Shown: positions 7,591 to 14,714 of the stretch, piece after piece
How the letters are laid out: every line of letters begins with the position of its first letter
Position numbering within the stretch: the first letter of the stretch is position 1
Assembly: GCA_025057935.1 (NCBI GenBank)
Contig: JANWUW010000009.1
Location: forward strand, 1-64,000
From: Thermoflexales bacterium
GTDB lineage: Bacteria; Chloroflexota; Anaerolineae; J036; Brachytrichaceae
Direction of reading: 5' to 3'
DNA length: 64,000 nt
The notes under the pieces: model-generated
Database searches by the model: none
Told to the model about the DNA's origin: nothing
The model's input: only the letters and a program-made list of their open reading frames with translations
Program-made: the position numbers and the translations under genes

Positions 7591-9933
7591 TCAGCGTTGT
7601 TTCTTGGTGGGCAGCGGTCGCGACTGCGGCTTGCCCACCGAGGCGGGCCTAGCACTTGCCCGAGCGGCATGCGGTCCGAACGCGGGCGCGCTGCCGCTGC
7701 TGGTGCGACGTTGCAAACCGCGATCTGCCGCCTGAGCTTCCTCAAGCGTCATGCCCTCTAGTACGGCGCGACGGCTGAGGCGCAGCTTGCCGTTGTCGTT
7801 GGCGATCACCATCACAGTGATCTCTTGTCCAGGACGCACCACATCCTCGACGCGGCGCACTGGTCGCTCAGCGAGTTGCGACACGTGCACCATGCCTTCG
7901 ACGCGTGGGAAGATCTCCACGAAGGCGCCGAACTCCGTCACGCGCGTGACGCGCCCAGTGTAAATCCCGCCCAGCTCGACTGTGCCCGTGAACGACGCGA
8001 CCAATTCACGCGCGCGTTCTGCGGCTTGCGCATCAGGGGTGACGATGAACACCCGCCCGTCCTCTTGAATGTCAATCTCAGCGCCAGTTTGATCTTGGAT
8101 CGACCGCACTGTCTTGCCGCCAGGGCCGATCAGCGTGCCGATCTTCTCGGGGTCGATCGTCATGATCAGGATGCGCGGCGCGTGCGGCTTCAATGTCGGT
8201 CGCGGCTCGCTGATAACCTCCATCATGCGGTCGAGGATCGCTAGGCGACCTTCGCGCGCCTGCGCTAGCGCCTCGGCAAGGATCTCGGGCGTGAGCCCAG
8301 AGATCTTGATATCCATCTGCAAGGCTGTAATGCCCTTGCGCGTGCCAGCGACCTTGAAGTCCATGTCGCCGATGTGGTCCTCGATGCCCTGAATGTCGCT
8401 GAGGATAGCGTAGCCATGCTCGATGCCGTCAGGGTGGGTAACCAAGCCCATGGCGATGCCAGCGACTGGTGCCTTGATCGGCACGCCTGCGTCCATGAGC
8501 GCCAGTGTGCTGCCGCACACACTCGCCATAGAGGTTGAGCCGTTGGACGAGAGCACCTCGCTCACGACGCGGATGGTGTAGGGGAACTCGTCCTCGCTAG
8601 GCAGCACAGCAAGCAACGCACGCTCTGCGAGGGCGCTGTGTCCGATCTCGCGGCGACTGCTGCCGCGCAGCATCTTCACCTCGCCCGTGCTATAGGGCGG
8701 GAAGTTGTAGTGGTGCATGTAGCGTTTCTCCTCAACGGGATGCAAACCGTCGAGCGGCTGGGCGTCGCTCTTGCTCCCGAGCGTGACGACCGAGAGCACT
8801 TGTGTTTCGCCACGGGTGAATAGGCCCACGCCGTGCGCGCGCGGCGCGAGGTGATCGCCCACCTCAATCCAGATTGGGCGGATTTGCCTCGGCGTGCGTC
8901 CATCAGGTCGGATTCCCTCAGTGAGGATGCGGCGGCGCACCACTTCGCTGGTGACGTCTTTGATCACCGCGTGCACCTCGTCTGGGTTCACCGTCTCATC
9001 TTCGGATTGCACCTGTGCGAGGATCTCGCCCTCGATAGCATCGAGCATCGCTTGGCGCTCAGCCTTCTCGAGCTCCAAGGCGAAGGTTTCCTGGATGCGC
9101 GTGCCCACAGCTTGGCGCACACGTTGATTGAGCGCCTCATCGCGCCCGAATCGCGGGTAATCAGCCTTAGGTTTGCCGATCTCAGCGCGCATGCGCTCTT
9201 GGAGAGCGATGAAGTCCTGGATGCTCTCGTGTGCCAGCTTGAGCGCGCGCACCATCGTCTCCTCGTCAACCTCGTTTGCGCCGCACTCGACCATCACGAT
9301 CGCGTCGCGCGTGCCAGCGACGCGCAGATCGAGGTCGCTGTACTCCATCTCGGGGATGGTGGGGTTGATCACCAGCTCGCCGTTGATCAGCCCGATGCGC
9401 ACAGCGCCGACTGGAGTCGTGAATGGCACATCGCTGATGATGAGCGCGGCGGAGGCGGCGTTCACCGCGAGAACGTCAATGTCGTTGATCTGGTCGTGCG
9501 AGAGCGCAGTGACGATCACCTGCACATCGTTGCGCAGGTCATCTGGGAAAAGCGGGCGCAACGGGCGGTCCACCAAGCGCGCGATGAGGATCGCGGCCTC
9601 GGGCGGGCGACCTTCGCGGCGGAAGAAGCTGCCCGGGATGCGCCCAGCAGCATAAAGCCGCTCCTCATACTCGACGTTAAGCGGGAAGAAATCAATGCCT
9701 TGGCGCGGCGTCTTCGCCATGGTCGCCGTGGCGAGCACCATGGTGTCGCCCATGCGTGCGGTCACTGCGCCGCCGGCTTGCTTTGCCAAATGGCCGGTCT
9801 CAATGACGATCTTGTGGTTCCCAACGAAGGCTTCGTAGACGTGCTTTGCCGGCTTCTCCGCCGGCACGATCAGAGATTCGGCAGGGGAAAAGGTCTGAAG
9901 CTGTTCCATGTTCTCCAGCAGCTGTTTAGACAT
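7591..9933 (-). CDS. pnp: Polyribonucleotide nucleotidyltransferase (PNPase)
   Basis: 3'-to-5' phosphorolytic exoribonuclease that degrades mRNA in the cytoplasm. The 780-residue protein shows the family order: first RNase PH-like core (GDTMVLATATMAKTPR), alpha-helical linker, second RNase PH core (GETQVLSVVTLGSKSDAQ; SEDEFPYTIRVVSEVLSSNG; MGLV), then KH domain (IGTLIGPGGKTVRSIQDQTG) and S1 domain (GGIYTGRVTRVTEFGAFVEI). A basic, Ser/Pro/Arg-rich tail of about 55 residues follows the S1 domain. Possible starts are TTG 9945, ATG 9933 and ATG 9909; I chose 9933, with GGAAG 12 nt upstream, but 9909 is possible. It follows rpsO on the same strand, separated by a terminator and an 88-nt hairpin that probably regulates it. 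Confidence 0.95.
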   Translation of the reverse strand: MSKQLLENMEQLQTFSPAESLIVPAEKPAKHVYEAFVGNHKIVIETGHLAKQAGGAVTARMGDTMVLATATMAKTPRQGIDFFPLNVEYEERLYAAGRIPGSFFRREGRPPEAAILIARLVDRPLRPLFPDDLRNDVQVIVTALSHDQINDIDVLAVNAASAALIISDVPFTTPVGAVRIGLINGELVINPTIPEMEYSDLDLRVAGTRDAIVMVECGANEVDEETMVRALKLAHESIQDFIALQERMRAEIGKPKADYPRFGRDEALNQRVRQAVGTRIQETFALELEKAERQAMLDAIEGEILAQVQSEDETVNPDEVHAVIKDVTSEVVRRRILTEGIRPDGRTPRQIRPIWIEVGDHLAPRAHGVGLFTRGETQVLSVVTLGSKSDAQPLDGLHPVEEKRYMHHYNFPPYSTGEVKMLRGSSRREIGHSALAERALLAVLPSEDEFPYTIRVVSEVLSSNGSTSMASVCGSTLALMDAGVPIKAPVAGIAMGLVTHPDGIEHGYAILSDIQGIEDHIGDMDFKVAGTRKGITALQMDIKISGLTPEILAEALAQAREGRLAILDRMMEVISEPRPTLKPHAPRILIMTIDPEKIGTLIGPGGKTVRSIQDQTGAEIDIQEDGRVFIVTPDAQAAERARELVASFTGTVELGGIYTGRVTRVTEFGAFVEIFPRVEGMVHVSQLAERPVRRVEDVVRPGQEITVMVIANDNGKLRLSRRAVLEGMTLEEAQAADRGLQRRTSSGSAPAFGPHAARASARPASVGKPQSRPLPTKKQR

Positions 9934-9951
9934 GACACGACTCAACTTCCA

Positions 9952-10039
9952 CTGCGGAGAACGGCTAGAGGTTAGAGGGCTGCCGACTTAGGCTGAAGCA
10001 AGTCGGCAATCCTCTAACTTCTACGCGCGTTCTCCGCAG
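9952..10039 (-). promoter_or_regulatory. 88-nt three-tiered hairpin in the pnp leader, candidate RNase III site
   Basis: Three nested stems face each other: an outer perfect 12-bp arm (CTGCGGAGAACG at 9952-9963 with 10028-10039), a middle 13-bp arm with one mismatch (9966-9978 with 10011-10023) and an inner perfect 8-bp arm (9982-9989 with 10000-10007) around a 10-nt loop. It lies 18 nt before the pnp start. In E. coli the pnp leader forms a long stem cut by RNase III, after which PNPase destabilises its own mRNA. The structure is seen directly; the mechanism is inferred from E. coli. Confidence 0.75.
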
Positions 10040-10052
10040 CCATGATTTGACA

Positions 10053-10084
10053 AATCAGCCCTGCCAAACGCGACAGGGCTGATT
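10053..10084 (-). terminator. Rho-independent-type terminator after rpsO
   Basis: A perfect 11-bp stem (AATCAGCCCTG at 10053-10063 with 10074-10084) around a 10-nt loop starts 11 nt after the rpsO stop. The U tract on the minus strand is short (TTTGT), so termination may be partial and allow read-through into pnp. Confidence 0.75.
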
Positions 10085-10095
10085 GTTTCTCCACA

Positions 10096-10365
10096 TTACC
10101 GCCTCAAGCCAAGCTTCGCCAACAGCTCACGATACGCCTGGGGGTCTTGTGCGGCGAGGTATTTGAGGTGCGCGCGCCGCTGCCCCACCAGCTTGATCAA
10201 GCCGTAACGCGAGCTACGGTCGTGCTTGTGCACCTTGAGGTGTTCATTCAGGCGATTGATGCGCTGCGTCAACAGCGCCACCTGCACTGCCGAGGAACCT
10301 GTGTCCCCTGGGGCAGTGGCAAACTTAGCGATGATCGCTGCCTTCTCTTTCTTGCTTAGTGCCAT
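10096..10365 (-). CDS. rpsO: 30S ribosomal protein S15
   Basis: Primary-binding small-subunit protein that contacts 16S rRNA. Its 89 residues are the usual length, with family blocks near residues 20-30 (GDTGSSAVQVALLT), INRLNEHLKVHKHD and the conserved C-terminal RSSRYGLIKLVGQRRAHLKYL. It is the first gene of the rpsO-pnp arrangement found in many bacteria, and is separated from pnp here by a terminator and a large hairpin. A TTAAAA-17-TAGAAT promoter is visible upstream. The leader is about 28 nt and contains a GGTAAGGTAAG repeat; in E. coli S15 represses its own translation through a leader pseudoknot, but I cannot show one here. Confidence 0.97.
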   Translation of the reverse strand: MALSKKEKAAIIAKFATAPGDTGSSAVQVALLTQRINRLNEHLKVHKHDRSSRYGLIKLVGQRRAHLKYLAAQDPQAYRELLAKLGLRR

Positions 10366-10399
10366 CGCTTACCTTACCTAGCTCCTTCTCTAACCCACT

Positions 10400-10428
10400 A
10401 TTCTACCACTGAAGAGGGCATTTTTTAA
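10400..10428 (-). promoter_or_regulatory. Sigma-70-type promoter of rpsO
   Basis: On the minus strand TTAAAA (10423-10428) is followed after 17 bp by TAGAAT (10400-10405), 34 bp before the rpsO start. Spacing and -10 match the housekeeping consensus well. Confidence 0.65.
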
Positions 10429-10440
10429 CATTTGCGGGGA

Positions 10441-10513
10441 AGCTACCTTCGGGAGTCGAACCCGAAACCCCTCGCTTACGAAGCGAGTGCTCTGCCGATT
10501 GAGCTAAGGTAGC
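10441..10513 (-). tRNA. tRNA-Thr (anticodon CGT)
   Basis: 73 nt fold into a full cloverleaf: acceptor GCTACCT/AGGTAGC, D-arm with TAGCTCAATCGGCAGAGC, anticodon stem CTCGC/GCGAG with loop TTCGTAA, and T-arm with GGTTCGA. The anticodon CGT reads ACG (Thr). The CCA end is not encoded. It points toward rpsO, with no terminator between them. Confidence 0.97.
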
Positions 10514-10522
10514 GCGGCGAAA

Positions 10523-10528
10523 AGTATA
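10523..10528 (-). promoter_or_regulatory. -10 box TATACT of tRNA-Thr
   Basis: TATACT on the minus strand ends 9 nt before the mature tRNA 5' end. The -35 region is poor. Confidence 0.5.
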
Positions 10529-10649
10529 GCACAACACCAGCGAGAGAAGCCTGCTCACCTCGTGCCGCGTGCTCCGAACTCGGCGATGAAGTCCTCCGAG
10601 GAGCGGGCAAGACGCGTTCGAGCGGGCGTCAGCAGAGAGCGCAGGCTCT

Positions 10650-10655
10650 TATAAT
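10650..10655 (+). promoter_or_regulatory. Consensus -10 box TATAAT upstream of the binding lipoprotein
   Basis: Exact TATAAT located 43 bp before the start of the solute-binding protein gene. No recognisable -35 hexamer lies 16 to 18 bp upstream. Confidence 0.5.
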
Positions 10656-10698
10656 TCCGCCGCCAACCTCGGTAAACTTGCGTCTTGGAGGTATTTAA

Positions 10699-11883
10699 AT
10701 GAAGCTTCGTCACCATTCATCACTTGTTTGGTTCGTCGCTGCCTCGTTGCTGCTCGCTGCTTGCGCTGCGCCTGCGGCGCAGACGGGTCAGCCGCAGACC
10801 GTCGAGGTCACACGCGTGGTCGAGGTCACACGCGTCGTTGAGGTGCCAGTAACGGTCACGCCGGCTGCAGCGCCAGCTGCGGCGACGCCGGCTCCGGCAG
10901 CGCCCAGCGTGCCCTCGGGCTTCGGTGCCACCCTCAAGGCAATCAAGGATCGCGGTCGGTTGATCTGCGGCGTGAACAGTCAGGTGCCAGGCTTCGGCTT
11001 CGTGGACCCGAACGGCAACTTCAGCGGTTTTGATATTGACTTCTGCAAGGCGCTCGCAGCCGCCATCTTCGGCGACGTGAGCAAGATAGAGTATCGCCCG
11101 CTGACAGCGGAGCAGCGCTTCCCCGCGCTCCAAAGCGGCGAGATCGACGTGCTGATCCGCAACACCACTTGGACGCTCACGCGCGACACCGACAACGGCG
11201 GCAACTTCGTCGCCACCACGTTCTATGATGGTCAGGGCATCATGGTGCCAAAGAACTCCGGCGTCACCAAACTGGAGGACCTGAACGGCGCCACCATCTG
11301 CGTGCAGAAGGGGACTACCACCGAGCTGAACCTCGCTGACCAAATGGCGGCGCGCAACTTGCAGTACACGCCGGCGGTCTTCGAGGATGCGAACAGCACC
11401 TTCGCTGCCTACGCTGAGGGGCGCTGCGACGCGGTCACAACGGATAAGTCTGGTTTGGTCTCGCGCCGCTCCGTGTTGCCCAACCCTGATGACCACGTCA
11501 TCCTCGACGTGACGCTCTCCAAGGAGCCACTCGGCCCCATGGTCCGCCAAGGTGATGACCAGTGGTTCGATATCGTGCAGTGGACGGTGTTTGTTACCTT
11601 CGCGGCGGAGGAGTTCGGCATCACCTCGCAGAACGTGGACGACGTGCGCGCCAACGACACGCGCCCAGAGGTGAAACGCCTCCTCGGGAGCGATGAGAAG
11701 ACCGACCTTGGTGCTAAGCTCGGCTTGAGCAAGGACTGGGCTTACAACATTATCAAGCTCGTCGGCAATTACGCCGAGATTTACGATCGCAATTTGGGTC
11801 CGAACACCAAGACGTACATCCCGCGCGGCCCGAACGAGTCCTACCTGAAGGGCGGTCTTCTCTACGCGCCGCCGTTCCGCTGA
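10699..11883 (+). CDS. Amino-acid ABC transporter substrate-binding lipoprotein (family 3)
   Basis: Extracytoplasmic solute-binding protein, probably for amino acids. Residues 1-21 are a lipoprotein signal ending in the lipobox LLAAC; the Cys would be lipidated. A low-complexity linker with the VEVTRV repeat and Ala/Pro-rich stretch spans about residues 30-70. The binding domain begins near 80 with LKAIKDRGRLICGVNSQVPG and NFSGFDIDFCKALAAAIFGD, the family 3 signature, and FCKA...LQSGEIDVLIRNTTWTLTRD is typical of the AapJ-like branch. No permease or ATPase gene is adjacent, so it is an orphan or its partners lie elsewhere. Start: ATG with GGAGG 9 nt upstream. A terminator follows, so it is a single-gene unit. 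Confidence 0.92.
   Translation: MKLRHHSSLVWFVAASLLLAACAAPAAQTGQPQTVEVTRVVEVTRVVEVPVTVTPAAAPAAATPAPAAPSVPSGFGATLKAIKDRGRLICGVNSQVPGFGFVDPNGNFSGFDIDFCKALAAAIFGDVSKIEYRPLTAEQRFPALQSGEIDVLIRNTTWTLTRDTDNGGNFVATTFYDGQGIMVPKNSGVTKLEDLNGATICVQKGTTTELNLADQMAARNLQYTPAVFEDANSTFAAYAEGRCDAVTTDKSGLVSRRSVLPNPDDHVILDVTLSKEPLGPMVRQGDDQWFDIVQWTVFVTFAAEEFGITSQNVDDVRANDTRPEVKRLLGSDEKTDLGAKLGLSKDWAYNIIKLVGNYAEIYDRNLGPNTKTYIPRGPNESYLKGGLLYAPPFR
10801..10836 (+). repeat. Two tandem copies of an 18-bp unit encoding VEVTRV
   Basis: GTCGAGGTCACACGCGTG and GTCGAGGTCACACGCGTC stand head to tail inside the lipoprotein linker; a diverged third copy (GTTGAGGTGCC...) follows. They encode the VEVTRV repeat that tethers the binding domain to the membrane anchor. 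Unit slippage could change linker length. Confidence 0.85.
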
Positions 11884-11911
11884 AGCCGAAGCCTTGCCTC
11901 AGGCATTGCTC

Positions 11912-11941
11912 ATCCCCTGCACCGCAGTGCAGGGGATTTTT
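11912..11941 (+). terminator. Rho-independent terminator after the binding-lipoprotein gene
   Basis: Perfect 10-bp stem ATCCCCTGCA / TGCAGGGGAT with a 6-nt loop and a run of T (11937-11941). It starts 28 nt after the stop codon. Confidence 0.88.
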
Positions 11942-11991
11942 GCTTCTCGCGCGTTTGCCCTCGCCACAACCTTAAAAAGCCACGCTAGCAG

Positions 11992-12019
11992 TTGACAATC
12001 GGCACAACGCTACTAGAAT
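11992..12019 (+). promoter_or_regulatory. Sigma-70 promoter of the gntR-korAB unit
   Basis: TTGACA (11992-11997), 16-bp spacer, TAGAAT (12014-12019): the best housekeeping promoter in the window. It stands 47 bp before the GntR start and presumably drives korAB too, because no other promoter is visible before korA. Confidence 0.75.
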
Positions 12020-12026
12020 CAAGATG

Positions 12027-12047
12027 TAGATTTATCCAATTAATCTA
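12027..12047. promoter_or_regulatory. 21-bp inverted repeat at the transcription start, candidate GntR operator
   Basis: TAGATT and AATCTA are separated by 9 bp, with two additional inner base matches. The site begins 7 bp after the -10 box, so a bound repressor would block initiation. GntR/FadR regulators usually bind a short palindrome in their own promoter; that this one is the site is inference. Confidence 0.5.
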
Positions 12048-12066
12048 AATCGTTAGACGCTTTGAT

Positions 12067-12792
12067 ATGCCACGCGCTTACGAGTCGGAGCTCCTAGATT
12101 ACATCACAAGCCGCTGCCTGAAGCCGGGCGACCAGCTTCCGCCGCTAGAGAAGCTGAGCGATGAGTTGGACGTGAGCATTGGCAAGCTGCGTGAGCAGCT
12201 TGAAGTGGCGCGCGTGCTGGGGTTGGTGGAAGTGCGCCCGCGCACTGGGATTCGCGTAATGGAGTATGACTTTGCGCCTGCAGTGCGCGCTAGCCTGATG
12301 TTCGCGCTGGCATGCAACCGCCACCTCTTCGAGGCATACAGTGAGCTGCGCAACCACATCGAATTTGCGTTCTTCCACGAAGCGGTAGGGCTGCTCACGC
12401 CAGAGGATCATCGTGAGCTGCGCGAGTTAGTGGCGCGCGCGTGGCAGAAGCTCGACGAGCATCCGCCACGCATTCCGCATGCTGAGCACCGCGCCCTGCA
12501 CCTCACTATCTTCCGACGCTTGAACAATCCCTTCGTCAAAGGCTTGCTCGAGGCTTACTGGGATGCCTACGAAGCCGAAGGGCTAAGCGTGTTTTCGGAC
12601 TACGACTACCTGCACGAGGTTTGGACCTACCACGAAGGGATCGTTGAGGCGATCATCGCTGGCGAGGTGGACAAAGCCCACCAATTGCTCATCCAACATA
12701 CGAAGCTTCTTCAGCGCCGACCAACGCCGCGTGCTCAGCGGCGTGCGCAGCGAACACCTGCTGAAGCAATAGCGTCAGTGAAGGAGCGTTAG
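12067..12792 (+). CDS. GntR-family (FadR/FCD) transcriptional regulator
   Basis: DNA-binding repressor or activator of 241 residues. The N-terminal winged helix (about 5-70) shows YITSRCLKPGDQLPPLEKLSDELDVS, then LREQLEVARVLGLVEVRPRTGIRV, the GntR hallmark. The C-terminal helical FCD effector domain (about 85-215) has the ligand/metal positions expected for FadR-like members: HIEFAFFHEAV, HRALHLTIF and YHEGIVEAIIAGEVDKAHQLL. A basic tail follows. It is followed after 44 bp by korA, whose genes it probably controls in response to an organic acid. A strong promoter and a palindrome precede it. The effector is unknown. Confidence 0.92.
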   Translation: MPRAYESELLDYITSRCLKPGDQLPPLEKLSDELDVSIGKLREQLEVARVLGLVEVRPRTGIRVMEYDFAPAVRASLMFALACNRHLFEAYSELRNHIEFAFFHEAVGLLTPEDHRELRELVARAWQKLDEHPPRIPHAEHRALHLTIFRRLNNPFVKGLLEAYWDAYEAEGLSVFSDYDYLHEVWTYHEGIVEAIIAGEVDKAHQLLIQHTKLLQRRPTPRAQRRAQRTPAEAIASVKER

Positions 12793-12805
12793 CCGTGAAA
12801 TGTGT

Positions 12806-12825
12806 TTGAACCCGCGACGGTTCAA
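12806..12825 (+). promoter_or_regulatory. Intercistronic hairpin abutting the korA ribosome site
   Basis: TTGAACC (12806-12812), loop CGCGAC, GGTTCAA (12819-12825): perfect 7-bp arms. The korA ribosome site AAGGAG (12824-12829) overlaps the last two stem bases. It may tune korA translation or stabilise the mRNA, or act as a second operator. The structure is seen; the role is inference. Confidence 0.5.
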
Positions 12826-12836
12826 GGAGCATGCCC

Positions 12837-14711
12837 ATGCTGAGAGACGTGACCACTCCCCTTCCCCCTAAGGAGATCGGCGTCAACCCGCAAGCCAGTG
12901 TGCCAACCATGAGCGAGCCGATTGTCAACGACTTCTCGATCATGGTGGCAACCAAGAACGGCTCGGGGAGCCAAACTGCTAACCTTGCGCTGCTGCGTGC
13001 CCTCTTTAAGATGGGCATCCCTGTCAGCGGCAAGAACGTTTTCCCCTCTAACATTCAAGGGCGTCCGACGTGGTACTTCATCCGCGTGAGCAAGGATGGC
13101 TACATCGCGCGCCGCGACACCACCGAGATCGTGGTGTCGCTGAACCCCGAGTCGGCGCTGGAAGATCACGCTGCGGTGGCGCCTGGTGGTGTGTTCATCT
13201 ACGCCGATGACATCGGCTTGCCAATCCAGCGGAACGACATTCATTACTACGCCATTCCTGTTAAGGAGCTGGCGCGCGCCCATGAGAGCGACCCCAAGCT
13301 GCGCACTTACGTGGCAAACATGGTGTACGTCGGCGCGCTGTGCTACCTGCTGGGCATTGACGTGGACGAAGTTGAAGCTGCCCTGAAGTATCACTTCAAG
13401 GGCAAGCCAAAGCCTGTGGAGTCCAACATGCGCGTTGTGCGCGCTGCGCTCGCGTGGGCGTCGGAGCACTTGATCAAAACCGACCCCTACCGCGTTGAGC
13501 GCATGGACAAGACCAAAGGGCTGATCCTGATTGACGGCAACACGGCTGCGGCGCTCGGCGCGATCTATGGCGGCGTGACGTTCGTCGCGTGGTATCCCAT
13601 CACGCCTGCCACTAGCCTTGCCGATGCGCTCTATCAATACCTGCCCAAATTGCGGCTCGACCCTGAGACGAAGCGTCCCACCTACGCCATCGTGCAAGCT
13701 GAGGACGAGCTCGCCGCGCTCGGCATGGTGATGGGCGCTGGGTGGGCAGGCGCGCGCGCTATGACGAGCACGTCCGGCCCAGGCATTTCGCTCATGGCGG
13801 AGTTCGCTGGATTGGGGTTCTTCGCTGAGATCCCTGCAGTGATCTGGGACGTGCAGCGCGTTGGGCCGGCGACTGGATTGCCCACGCGCACTTCGCAGGG
13901 CGACATCCTCAAGGTGCACTACCTCGGTCATGGGGATGCTAAGCACCCTGTGTTGCTGCCAGGCAATGTGGCGGAGTGCTTCGAGTTCGGCTGGCGCGCG
14001 TTCGACCTCGCAGAGCGGCTGCAGACACCCATCTTTGTGCTCAGCGATCTCGACCTCGGCATGAACCAATGGATGAGCCCGCCGTTTGAGTATCCGGACC
14101 AGCCGATGGATCGCGGCAAGGTGCTCACCGAGGAGCAGGTCAACGCCTCTAAAGGCTTCGCACGTTACAAAGACGTGGACGGCGACGGCATCGGCTGGCG
14201 CACTTTGCCGGGCAATCAAAGCCCCTTCGCCGCTTACTTCACGCGCGGCTCTGGGCACAATGAGCGCGCGCTGCTCTCGGAGCGCCCTGAGGACTGGGAG
14301 AACAACATGCTGCGCCTGCAGCGCAAGTTCGAGACCGCGCGCAAGCTCATGCCGCGCCCCGTGGTGGAGCTTGACCCTGAAGCCGAAGTCGGCATCATTG
14401 GCTTTGGCTCGACTGACCCAGCCATTCAAGAGGCGCGCGATCTGCTGCGCCAGCAAGGTGTGCTCACCTCTTACCTACGGCTGCGCGCGCTGCCGATGAA
14501 CGAGGACACCACGCTGTTCCTCGCCGCGCACAAGCGCATCTACGTGGTTGAGGTCAACGCCGAGGGACAGCTTGCGCAACTGGTGCAGTTGCACGCCCCA
14601 CACGACGCAGCGAAGGTGCGCTCGATCCACAAGCTGGATGGCTTGCCGCTCTCCGCGCGTTGGATCAGCGAGGCTATCCTGTATCAAGAGACCTACAAGC
14701 GGGAGGGTTGA
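12837..14711 (+). CDS. korA: 2-oxoacid:ferredoxin oxidoreductase, alpha (gamma-alpha fused) subunit
   Basis: With KorB it oxidatively decarboxylates a 2-oxoacid (2-oxoglutarate is most likely) to acyl-CoA using ferredoxin. The 624-residue chain has an N-terminal gamma domain (about 35-200, NGSGSQTANLALLRALFKMGIPVSGKNVFPSN in part) and then the pyrimidine-binding alpha domain (about 220-590) with GNTAAALGAIYGG, YPITPATSLADAL, QAEDELAALGMVMGAGWAGA and TSTSGPGISLM, all conserved in KorA. Two ATGs compete: 12831 and 12837. The second has AAGGAG at the ideal 7 nt, the first only 1 nt away, so I chose 12837. It is followed by korB after 3 bp. Substrate specificity cannot be read from sequence alone. 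Confidence 0.93.
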   Translation: MLRDVTTPLPPKEIGVNPQASVPTMSEPIVNDFSIMVATKNGSGSQTANLALLRALFKMGIPVSGKNVFPSNIQGRPTWYFIRVSKDGYIARRDTTEIVVSLNPESALEDHAAVAPGGVFIYADDIGLPIQRNDIHYYAIPVKELARAHESDPKLRTYVANMVYVGALCYLLGIDVDEVEAALKYHFKGKPKPVESNMRVVRAALAWASEHLIKTDPYRVERMDKTKGLILIDGNTAAALGAIYGGVTFVAWYPITPATSLADALYQYLPKLRLDPETKRPTYAIVQAEDELAALGMVMGAGWAGARAMTSTSGPGISLMAEFAGLGFFAEIPAVIWDVQRVGPATGLPTRTSQGDILKVHYLGHGDAKHPVLLPGNVAECFEFGWRAFDLAERLQTPIFVLSDLDLGMNQWMSPPFEYPDQPMDRGKVLTEEQVNASKGFARYKDVDGDGIGWRTLPGNQSPFAAYFTRGSGHNERALLSERPEDWENNMLRLQRKFETARKLMPRPVVELDPEAEVGIIGFGSTDPAIQEARDLLRQQGVLTSYLRLRALPMNEDTTLFLAAHKRIYVVEVNAEGQLAQLVQLHAPHDAAKVRSIHKLDGLPLSARWISEAILYQETYKREG

Positions 14712-14714
14712 ACG

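Noticed and set aside
8833-9975. Plus-strand frame of 380 codons antisense to pnp
   Set aside because: pnp has every expected domain on the other strand; this translation has none.
12822-14456. Long minus-strand frame of 544 codons antisense to korA
   Set aside because: It mirrors a GC-rich coding gene; the translation is His/Arg-rich with no family motifs, typical of a frame shadow.
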